Below, piece by piece: positions 40,129 to 49,199 of a stretch of 64,000 nt of DNA. The DNA is from Helopsaltes ochotensis (taxonomy: Eukaryota > Chordata > Aves > Passeriformes > Locustellidae). How positions within the stretch are numbered: the first letter of the stretch is position 1; every line of letters begins with the position of its first letter. The DNA lies in the NCBI GenBank assembly GCA_013400155.1, contig VXBM01001094.1:95189-159188 (forward strand). Direction: 5' to 3'. The notes beneath the pieces are model-generated. The model worked only from the letters and a program-made list of their open reading frames with translations, searched no databases and was not told the origin of the DNA. A program made the translations under genes and the position numbers.

Positions 40129-40205
<77 letters not shown>
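40129..40205. repeat. Poly-T tract, 77 nt
   Basis: An unbroken run of 77 T preceded by pyrimidine-rich sequence (CCCTTTCC). This is unusually long for a pure homopolymer in a bird genome. It could be an expanded A-tail on the reverse strand or a sequencing or gap-filling product, and its true length is uncertain. Confidence 0.85.
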
Positions 40206-40208
<3 letters not shown>

Positions 40209-42184
40209 TGATTACACTTTGCTGCATTATAAGGGAGCGAATGCATTTGTGTCTCAGGACCGTACTCTACCAGATACTGACATGTTCAACATCTCCTGTG
40301 GCTTACCAAACACATCAGGGATGTGGACCTCCCTCTGTTTTCTCATTATGCCAAATAATGAAATGTGGAAATAATTCTAATCCTTTCTTCTAGTTGTGCT
40401 GTACCTCTGAAAATATGATAAACTCAATCCAATTAAAAGTCATTACCTCTACAAGGCTCAGTCTCTATCTATAACCTTTGTTTTATAATTCACTCTGTTA
40501 TCTGTCTTCATTATAATTTGGTAGAATAGTCATCTTTTATTATTGCTTTCTGTTGGAAAGAGGCATGTGATTTGCAGTGCTACTTTGTGACACATCTCAG
40601 TTTAAAACAGTAAAGGTCTACTAATGAGTAAAAAGAAGTTCACTTACACTGATTTATTACATCGAGATAAAGTTTCATTTATGTTGATTATAACACTGTA
40701 GGTTTCAGTAATTGTTTTGATTTTAAAATGTTCTTTTACAGCAATAGTTTTTCACTGTGGCAGGGACTGCTAAAGTGCATTACCTTTTCTGTCTTACCCC
40801 AGCTGATACAGATTTAGTTAAATTTTACTCCTAATCAGTATTTTCTGTGTATAAGGGGCTGGTCTCACTAATTCACGTTTAACCTTCTTGTCCTTAGTTT
40901 TGTCCTGAGCTGGTTGGCTTCTTGTGCCATGTCCAAGTGAGAATATATGTCATGTTTACCATTATGACAATCAAACAATGAACAAAAGCTGGTTCCCCTA
41001 ATCCATTTTTCCTCCCTTAGCAGTGACCAGTACTCAGGGCTAAAAATTTCAAGGCAGATTTTTTTTTTCCCCTTGTGTCTACTCCATATAGAGAGTCATG
41101 AAGGGCATTAGTTGAGTGTGTGTTAGCTGCTGCAGCTCCCCTCAGTTGAAATATCTTACCAAGATACAAATTTAAGCTATTAGTTAGAGTTTCAGCATGC
41201 TTTAGGCTGCCTCCCAGCCTCTGTGGATCTCTCCAGACTCTTTGCTAGCTGCAGATCTGCCTCTCAGTATATCAAATCCTACAGCTGGCATTTCCCTCTT
41301 CTCTTACCCCCCACTCTGTGTAACCCAGGAAAGGTTTTGAAAGTCAAATATATATTTATTCCATTGAGGAAACTTTATCAACCAGCACCAAAGTTTATTG
41401 GCACTAGCTAGTGATATAATGGGTAGTTTAAACCCTGCTAACTGCGAATAATTTTTCAGCCATGTTTATGATTGCAGTAGGCTCTAACAGACCAGAAGTA
41501 CAGATAACATAAATATTTCTACCAGAGATGATTGTACTGGAACTATAAATAAAAATTAGACTTAACTTGTAAATAAATTCAGTGCGTGCCAGCCAACATT
41601 TATAAACCTTTGTTGCTGCATGTAGTACAGTAATTTATATGGAAAAGTGCACAGGAACACGAGCAGCCAAATTTTACTTTTCAGTTATGCAGGTGCAGCT
41701 TCCCCCCCACATCAAGGAGAGCAGCTCCCGTGCAAATGAAAGTAGAATTTGACCCACAGTCTCTCAGTGCTGGACCCTAATTAAAAGCCAGCGTCTGGTC
41801 CCCATCAGATGCTTTTGACTGTGTTGCTCAATTAGACATGAATGACACTAGACAGAGCACCAAATGCTACTAGTTATTGTAGGGGCTGATGGTGAGAATT
41901 GCCAGAGACCACAGGCAGGTCTTTACACAGTTACTATATTATAACTTTGCTGATCTAGTACCAACACTTGGCACTGCTGAAATTATCCTCTCTTAAAGAC
42001 CTGATGCTTTAGAGAGTGTTCAGCTTTTCTCACTGGCCTGTGGAGAGATTTCTCCCGAGTGCTTGGTGCCCACCAGGAGCTCCCTTCTGCTGCCAGGATG
42101 AACCTCTCGTTTCAAGGTTGTTTTCCACAGACACTATGATTTGAGAAGCAAAAGCTGCTTCCCACCCAGGAAGGGTTTTTAATG

Positions 42185-42500
42185 TGAATTATCTGCTCTG
42201 TTCTTGCTGCTGCGGACCTTGCCACGAGGCACAGACTGAAGCCACCCGATGTCCTTGGCATGGGGTGCTCCAGAGGTGGCCCTGGCTGAGCTCCCTTTGC
42301 ATTTCATGCAGATACTGCTGCTCACACCGCAGCACCACGAGGAGCTGCTGATTTATGAACTTCAGCCCCAAAGCCGTGCTCGGGCAGCCCAGAGCCGCCT
42401 TTTTCTCCTGCTTTTGTCGGCGCAGCTTTTCCTACAACTCCCTCTTCTGCCGGCACGCAGAAGGGTTTGCTCGCTGCGGCTCAAGGCTGAGGTGTGGGAG
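42185..42500. other. CpG-rich patch in intron
   Basis: Roughly 16 CpG in about 300 bases, with GC-rich sequence flanked by AT-rich intron. A reverse-strand frame here (CEQQYLHEMQRELSQGHLWS) is somewhat protein-like but short and without a match I recognise. It could be a small unmethylated island, an enhancer or a decayed exon. Confidence 0.5.
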
Positions 42501-42675
42501 CTTTGCTGGGAGAATGCCCTCTGTGATCAGCGGTGTCATGAGCACCAAGGGAAGGCTGAAATCTGGGCACCACATTTTCCTCTCATTTTGTTACATTAGT
42601 GTCAATCTGAAGAAATTTGAGTGAGTTTGGTTAACTCCAGGACAGACGCTGATCTCTTTTATTCCTTGGTGGAAG

Positions 42676-42695
42676 TCTAAAGTAATTACTTTAGA
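42676..42695. other. Perfect 20-bp palindrome with homeodomain core
   Basis: TCTAAAGTAATTACTTTAGA equals its own reverse complement. The centre is TAATTA, the core site for many homeodomain proteins. About 0.06 such perfect 20-mers would be expected in 64 kb of random sequence. Confidence 0.9.
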
Positions 42696-44389
42696 TTTAA
42701 CTGTTGTGTAAGAGAAATCAGAATCTGGCCTTTGGGGGCCACCACACGGGTGTTTTGGTCCCCCTTGCTCTTGTTGCATGAGTATGGTTTTTGGGGTTGG
42801 ACCTTTTGAGTGAGTTTTGGACAGCTTTGGCTTTCTCATGCTTGTGTTAGGGTCAAGTAATACAAATATGCAAAATCCCCATGTGTTTGAAGGCTAATGG
42901 TGGTGAAATTATTTTTCCTTGGTAATTGAAGTAATGATTCAGAACACCTTCCAATGCTGTGTTTATCTCTAAACGTGCTTGTAATCTCTTTTGCTGTACA
43001 ATGGAACTTGCCGTTTGTAAAACAGTGTTTCTCTCCCATGTTTTATGATTTTCACCTAACTGGGAATTACTGGCTCTAGTCTGGTTAGAATCTAATCTCA
43101 CTTGATTAGGTCTGCCCAATGCTTTTCACAATGGGGTCCTGCCTGGGGGTACCAGACTGTTACAATACAAATAATAATAAATTACTGTGAATAGGTCCAG
43201 CTCCACAGAACAGTTCTGTGAAAAGGGAGCAGCACAAACCAGTTTCAGGTACATGGACTGATAAAGTGTTCAAGTAGAGTAATGCAGCCCTTGGCTGGAG
43301 TCCTACCTGTCCCTGGAGATAGTAACCCAATCTCTAAATGTTTCTAAAGCTAAGGATCCTTTTTTACATCTCCTCTGGTCCCCTCTGAGCTGTGCCTACC
43401 TAGTGTGGACAGTCAGGTGGCTCCCATTTTGTTCACTGGCTAAGAATCCCTTTTGAAGCTAATGGGCTTTCTTCTCTTAATTTTCTGCTTTTCTTGACCT
43501 CCTGTGTTCTAGACCGATGTAGATATATTTTGTAATCAATCAGTCTCTGCCTGTAACAGGTTATTTTTTTTCTTTAATAATTGTTCAAACAGAAATTCAG
43601 ATAAAGGTGTCCATTTGTATGCAACAGGAAATGCCTGTCTCCTTTTCAGATATCTCTGCAAATACTCCAGGCTGATTTCCTCTGCACTGAATGGTGATAC
43701 TAGGTCAAACAAACATAAATGCTCACTGGTTTCTTTCAAGGGTCTGATTTAGGAGTTTGTGGTACATTCAGGTCCACCCTCACCTCCTGCGGAATGAATT
43801 CACCTGATCCTACCATCCAAAAGCCATCATTAATGCATCCTTGCTGAAGGCTTGTACAAGGCATGGTCTGTAGAGCTAGAGGAGCTCAAAGCTCCTGACA
43901 TGTGATGGAATTCTCCCATCAAAGAAACTTGTTGTCCTCATGGTGTCTAATCTTTGGGACTAGGGGTCATCTCACCTTTGAGAAGCTGGAGGCATGAACC
44001 TGGGTGGCTCTTCTCATTGCAAAGAGCCACTCTGACGTTTATCTCAGCTCTTGCTTTATCCTGCTCAGACGGTGATGGCATTTTGAATTAGGCTCTCCAG
44101 ATGTCTTTGCTTGCAGCCTGCCTCTTTCCTCTGGATTAATCCAGTTTACAATTAAATCACTGACGGGCAAGTGCATGAATCTGAGTGCAGAGAACTGCAT
44201 TTATGTGCTAGTGTTTATCAGTCAGTAGTTTGGGAATGTATCTCCTTAGGCACAAACAACCTGAGGAAAGGAACAGAATTCCCTATGGATATGTTTCTGT
44301 TTGCTACGACCCGGCTTTGGCCATGGAGATCTGGGTGTAGACTTGATCGCTGGAAGACTTTGTGGGCAGTTTGAGTTTAGGGCTGCCCT

Positions 44390-44560
44390 GAAGCACGGAT
44401 AAGTGCACCAGGCCAGCAGGTCTGCTCTCTGTGAGGTGCCGTGGTGTGGCAATTTCAGCCCCGCCGAGCACGGGGCCCATCGCGCCTCTGAGAGCAGCGC
44501 CGGGCTGTGTTCAGCCCCTGCCTCGGCCACCAGCGCCTCTTGCCTAATTGCTCTTGGAGA
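44390..44560. other. Short CpG island-like patch in intron
   Basis: About 11 CpG within 150 bases (for example GCCCCGCCGAGCACGGGGCC and CATCGCGCC). It is the densest CpG cluster I noticed in the window. No exon or TATA-type promoter was recognised; the overlapping frames on both strands are compositional artefacts. Confidence 0.5.
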
Positions 44561-47553
44561 GGAAAACTGGGCTGAACTGAGAAACATCCTAATGGAAGGA
44601 AGTCCTCTCCTCCTCCCAGCCACGCACAGAAGGCCCCTCGGTCTTGGAATGACCCCAGGCCCCGGAGCTGCAGCGGCAGCTTTGGCGTGTTGCTCTCCTG
44701 TCCTCATCAGGCATGTCCCCAGCCACGTGGGCTCTTTCCTGCTGGTGGGCAAGGTTGTGACAAAAGTGCAAACACAGGTGTCCACCCTGGCCTTTTAGTA
44801 GCAATTAACCTTTACTCCTGGGTTTCCTTTGAAGCTTGCTCATGTTTTTATTGTAAAATAGCGGTGAAGAATTTCATGGAGACTAATAACTAAGCTTCCA
44901 CATAACTTAATCTCATCTGTTCCCTTATTGGGGGCCTCATTTTTTATTTCATCCCATTTATGGTGGGCATAATTATTGGAATTTAAAGAGGCCATCTTGA
45001 ATTTCAAAACTGGAGTGCTATCTGTGTGAACAATTTGCAGTTCACTGTGAAAATGATGCTTATCATCACAGTCCCTGGGTCTAATTCTAACCTTACAAAG
45101 GTTTTCCATCAGTCAGTATCCTATGGTTTTGCTGGAAGACCCTCTGATCCGTGTGGGTGTCAATTTTAAGAAAAATGGTCACACACACTTTGAAAACTAA
45201 GACTTGGTTCATGTACATTGATTTCAATAGAGCTGCTTCTATTGTTAATTTCACAAATATGTCTTAATGGTCTTCCCATCTCTTGGTGAGTCATAATTCA
45301 AATCTGTGTCTATTCTGAGGCTTAAAAATATTTTTTTTGCTAGAATACATCGTTATTTCAGGCGAAGGACTATTTTAGCAATCCATTTTACCCACACTTA
45401 GAGCTTTGGGGCATGGAGGCATATTATATTTTCCAGAGCTTTCAAGCTGAAAGCCCATGTTTAACGACGACATCGGGCGTGGCTGCTGGAAATCAAAGGA
45501 GGCACAATAGACCCAGCAAACGGACTTGTCTCCCTGCCAGGCTTTCAGAGGCCAATTTATCAGCTGCAGGTTTGACCCTATATGGCTAAAAACAAGCGTA
45601 GCCAGAATGACTGAGATAAGTATAACTGAGGCCTTTGAGTCTGCGAGAAAGAAATTAAACTGGACTGTCCCTGGGGAAGATGAAACATCTGTAAAGCTGT
45701 GCTTGCTGAATGTTTAAGGCTCAGCTTGTGCTGGCTTGTGGGCAGGCACTGCTGGCAAGTGGAGCTAAGGAAGGTGGCCCTTTGGGACAGGAACAGAGCA
45801 GGTCATTACTTGCTGTGACTTAAATTATTTGGCGGAGATACTCTGTTATTTGTGAAGGAGAGTTGACTGTGGGACACAGAGAGGTTTGGTTTTACCAGAT
45901 ACGGCTTGGCAGGACAGGGACAGCGGCAGTGACTGTGTGAGATGGGCTTTTTAAGGAGTTTGAGTGTCAGGCACCCAGCTGTCATGGAAAATCAGTGGGA
46001 TTTAGATGCCTGAAGTTTTTACCCTTGGCCTCCCCTCTTCCAGTGAGCCATGTGCTTATCATCATCCAGATCACTTTCCTTGTGTGATTTCTCTTCCTGC
46101 ACCCCATGTGTATACATGGGTTAGGGTTTTTGTTGGGTTGTTTTTTTTTTTTTTACCCCTGTTTCAAAAACAGCTGAAGTCTTTTAGGCAGAACTGCAAT
46201 CTAAACAGTTGGGGGAAGCCATTTGAACGGGAGCACGCCTGGCCTGAGTGGATGCAGCCCTGCTGCTGGCTTGCAAAGTCAGGGAGCACGTTCGAGTTTT
46301 GGGGGGTGCTCAGGAGGTGTGGATGGGCCTCTGTCACCGGTCCCACCATGCTGGAGCACGGCTGTGTTTGGGGGCAGCAGCAGTGCCATGGTATGACAGG
46401 GATGGCTGCTGAAGGGGCTGTATCAGTGCAGAGCAATGGGAGTGGTGGCATCCAGGTAGAGCTGTGTCTCTCTCCATTCCATGCCCTCTTTCCAGGCCTT
46501 TGGAGACCCAGATAAGTGGTGCTGGGGGCAGGAAGGTGTGGCATGGGCTCATGAGTGGTAGGCCCAGGGCAAGCTCTCTGCACCGGTGCTTTCAGGAGCC
46601 CTTGAGCATCATTGCCAAAGTCAGCTCTGACACATAGGATTTGTGAACCGAAAGGAATGGAAAATCCGTCTCGGTGTCCTTCTCAGCTAAATGGTGGAGT
46701 CAGTCAGGGTTTTCTACTTCTCAGAATGCCAGGTATTAGGAAAGTGACAAACTAATCAATATTGGGTTCAATTGTTAAAGTGCAGGCAGAGTCTGCCAAA
46801 CTGGAGGCTGACGGGACGGGTAGCTGAACTTTCCTGTGACATGTATGAGGTCATAGCCAGTGCCACATAAAAGAAAGAAAAACAGTTCATGGCTGTGAAT
46901 AAATTGCTCACAGATGAAGAATCCAGTGTGCCAGTCCTGTGATGGGAGCAATCTATTCCAATGATTTGTTATGTCCCAGTGTTTGTCTTAGGCAGTACCA
47001 GAAGCATGAAAGTACAGATATAAAACCGTGAGATAATATGTAACAAAGATGTGAGAGACAATGGGCTATGACCAGTTTCCAGTGGAAAAGGCATACGGTG
47101 CTAATCTACCATGGATAGTTTCTTAAATGAGCAAGAAATTGAAAGAACATTTTAAAGTTTCCTGTTTCTTCACTGAAACAGAGTCATTCTGAAAGCCAAG
47201 CCAGTGTAACGCTTTCGTTTCTGGGCCAACCATGTTATGCAAATATCCTCAAGCTCAGGTTTTAAATACCTGATCTCTCTGTTTCAGTCCTTGGAGAACC
47301 GTATTCCCACCTCCTATTTGAATTATGCAGAATGAGTTCTGGTGTGTATAAAAACCCAAGAACATGAATAAGTTAAATGGATATAAGTAGCAAAGAAGGT
47401 TTTTTTGGTTAGTTTTGTTATTTTGTTCCTTTTACATGTGGTGTTGGGTTGAACACTGTATTGCTGGTGCAGCTAAAGCCCCTGCTGAAGTAACTCAGAG
47501 TTTCTGACTAAAAGGAATTTATAATCAGTCTTACATTTTAGGTTGTCAAAAAT

Positions 47554-47680
47554 NNNNNNNNNNNNNNNNNNNNNNNNNNNNNNNNNNNNNNNNNNNNNNN
47601 NNNNNNNNNNNNNNNNNNNNNNNNNNNNNNNNNNNNNNNNNNNNNNNNNNNNNNNNNNNNNNNNNNNNNNNNNNNNNNNN
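47554..47680. other. Assembly gap (127 N)
   Basis: A run of N followed directly by T10. It cuts off the end of the reverse-strand coding-like fragment, so that fragment's real 3' end is unknown. Confidence 1.
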
Positions 47681-48119
47681 TTTTTTTTTTAAATGTGTTT
47701 TGGATCTGCCCCAGGTTTTCTTGCAACTGTAAGGAGAGAAGGTTCATATTCTCTATAAGGTGCTGTTTGGATCCTGAACTTATTTTAGACCATTGCATTT
47801 CTTGGAGGTCAATGGTAAGACACTGATTTACATCAGCTGCAGCTCTTGCCAAAAGTTGTGTGGTAGGCTGGATCCTTTCTCCGAAGACTAATTGGAGGCC
47901 ATCAAACTTAATTTTGGCTACTTTAAGTTCAATCTGTCTCTCTGCAAGACCAGTGAAGCTTTCCTGCTTTTCACTTCTCTTAGATTGCAGTTGTAACATG
48001 TAAAGCTGGCTTTCAATTGCAGTTTCAAAGCTTGTGCGGGGTGCAGCACTGTGTCCAGACCCAGCTGGACAATGGGGCGTGCCTGCCTTTCCATCTGTGT
48101 GCAATTCCCTCGCCTGAGT
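47681..48119 (-). pseudogene. Unidentified coding-like fragment (helical, coiled-coil type), possible retrocopy
   Basis: A frame on the reverse strand is open for about 146 codons from a TGA at 48120-48122 until it enters an A-run and the N gap. From about 48035 downward the translation looks like a real protein: it begins SFETAIESQLYMLQLQSKRS, continues with LAERQIELKVAKIKFDGLQL and later shows QLLARAAADVNQCL and ENMNLLSLQLQENLGQIQN. It is rich in Leu, Gln, Glu, Lys and Ile with spacing typical of long helices. The first 25 or so residues are less protein-like and may be flank. There is no ATG at the start. On the coding strand the fragment ends in at least ten A residues before the gap, as expected of a processed retrocopy, though the tract may be assembly-related. 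No intron is visible. I do not recognise the parent gene. An exon of a gene on the opposite strand is the alternative. Confidence 0.5.
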
Positions 48120-48291
48120 TCAATGATGCAAACCACTTTTGATGTCAGGAATATTGAGAAACACTGTGTTACCCCCAGGCCTACTCTAGAGAAAAGGCTC
48201 AGCTCCATCCCGGGTGAGGCTCTGCTGCAGGTTTAGTGATTGATGGAATCTCTCAAACTGTCCCTTCCACTCCATGTGCAGGCTGAAAGGG

Positions 48292-48317
48292 CTTCATGTG
48301 CAAAATCTGTCAGGGTG
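48292..48317. repeat. Direct repeat flanking the exon, upstream copy
   Basis: CTTCATG, four differing bases, then AAATCTGTCAGGGTG. The same arrangement occurs at 48901-48926, giving 22 of 26 matching positions. The family, if any, is unknown. Confidence 0.6.
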
Positions 48318-48326
48318 TTTCAAATC

Positions 48327-48350
48327 CTACTGTTTGGCTTTCTTTTCCAG
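48327..48350 (+). other. MECOM: Splice acceptor of the MECOM exon
   Basis: A pyrimidine-rich tract (GGCTTTCTTTTCCAG) ends in AG immediately before the point where MECOM homology begins. It fixes the exon start at 48351 and makes the upstream junction phase 1. Confidence 0.9.
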
Positions 48351-48700
48351 GTGATGAATGTTTGTATGAGAGCTTTCCAGAACTTCCCTTGGGGGAAGTG
48401 CCAGAAGCTGATGGAGAGGCTGCAAATGTCCAGTGTCCAACTTCCATCAGCATCCAAGAGCCGTCTTCTCCAGCAACCTCCAGCGAAGCTTTCACACCCA
48501 AGGAGAGCTCTCCTTACAAGGCTCCAATATACATTCCTGATGACATTCCCATCCCTTCAGAGTTTGAGCTCCGAGAATCCAACATTCCAGGAGCAGGATT
48601 AGGGATATGGACCAAAAGGAAGATTGAAGCAGGGGAAAAATTTGGCCCTTTCGTAGGCGAGCAGCGGCCACACCTGAAAGATCCCTGTTATGGCTGGGAG
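48351..48700 (+). CDS. MECOM: MECOM (MDS1-EVI1 / PRDM3) internal coding exon, start of PR domain
   Basis: The exon encodes 116 codons of the long MDS1-EVI1 form of MECOM, a nuclear zinc-finger transcription regulator with a PR (SET-like) methyltransferase domain. From the start it shows an acidic segment (DECLYESFPELPLGEVPEAD), a Ser/Thr/Pro-rich stretch containing SPATSSEAFTPKE, then YIPDDIPIPSEFELRES, GAGLGIWTKRKIEAGEKFGP and finally DPCYGWE. The second half is the N-terminal half of the PR domain; the rest must lie in later exons outside this window. The paralogue PRDM16 shares the layout, but the SPATSSEAFTPKE, IYIPDDIPIP and FVGEQR wording fits MECOM better. The two bases at the start complete a codon split by the intron (phase 1 entry), and the last codon is GAG, giving a phase 0 exit. 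The frame stays open into the intron upstream, but those residues are not coding because the acceptor AG sits at 48349-48350. Confidence 0.95.
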
Positions 48701-48706
48701 GTAAGA
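48701..48706 (+). other. MECOM: Splice donor of the MECOM exon
   Basis: The sequence GAG|GTAAGA is a near-consensus donor directly after the GWE codons, where MECOM proteins continue from the next exon. If it were not used, the frame would read 17 more residues and stop at 48752-48754. Confidence 0.92.
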
Positions 48707-48900
48707 TGCTACACATTCTTTCAGTCTGTTGAGTTCTTGTGTGGCTATCTATAAACACAGAAATGTTTGCAGAAGTTGAGTCTTATCCTGCAGCAGCCAA
48801 AGCATATTTGTGTGCACAAACTGCTTTGTGGCCTTTTGGGGTTTTCTGGTTGGAGATGAGTGTAAATTGAAAAAGAAAAAGGTCAGAAATTATTATTGCT

Positions 48901-48926
48901 CTTCATGCATGAAATCTGTCAGGGTG
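48901..48926. repeat. Direct repeat flanking the exon, downstream copy
   Basis: This copy shares CTTCATG and AAATCTGTCAGGGTG with the copy at 48292-48317, in the same orientation, and lies 609 bases downstream of it. Confidence 0.6.
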
Positions 48927-49187
48927 GATATTGGCAGGTGACGCTCCTTTTGAGGAAAGTGAGGAAAAAATGTTGTTGGAACATTTCTATACCACTTTTA
49001 ATCAGGTCTTGGATAGTCCTGCATTGTGTCTCTGGGTGAGGGATTTGCAAAATCACTGCATTTTAAGTCTGAGATGAAACTGGATGCTGCTTTCAGGGTT
49101 GTGAATTGCCACTTTCTGTGAACAATGATTAAAATAGCCCTTAAATCTACTGTTGTTTGGATAAACTTGCTATTGAACAACTTTGTG

Positions 49188-49199
49188 CTACTAGGGGGC
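49188..49199 (+). promoter_or_regulatory. CTCF-core-like site
   Basis: CTACTAGGGGGC resembles the CTCF core CCACTAGGGGGC with one mismatch; the following bases (TTC in place of GC) are weaker. It lies about 490 bases after the exon. Confidence 0.25.

Larger units (their letters stand above)
40206..47553. other. Intronic sequence, no gene seen
   Basis: Contains two CpG-rich patches and the 20-bp palindrome. The remaining sequence shows only short, unrelated open frames. Confidence 0.55.
1..48350 (+). other. MECOM: Upstream MECOM intron (partial)
   Basis: This is inferred to be the intron before the PR-domain exon, because the exon has a phase 1 acceptor and no other MECOM exon is seen upstream. 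It is mostly AT-rich single-copy DNA. Open frames on both strands are short (most under 130 codons), overlap one another and show no recognisable domains, apart from the fragment at 47681-48119. The first exon of MECOM and its promoter are not in the window. Confidence 0.8.

Noticed and set aside
44246..44785. Reverse 179-codon open frame
   Set aside because: Its Ala, Pro and Arg-rich content follows from the CpG-rich patch, and the opposite strand is equally open.
48296..48350. Extension of the MECOM frame upstream of the exon
   Set aside because: It lies before a clear pyrimidine tract and AG acceptor, and its residues do not resemble MECOM.
48351..48700. PRDM16 as the identity of the exon
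   Set aside because: The layout is shared by the paralogue, but the SPATSSEAFTPKE, IYIPDDIPIP and GEQR-type residues match MECOM more closely.
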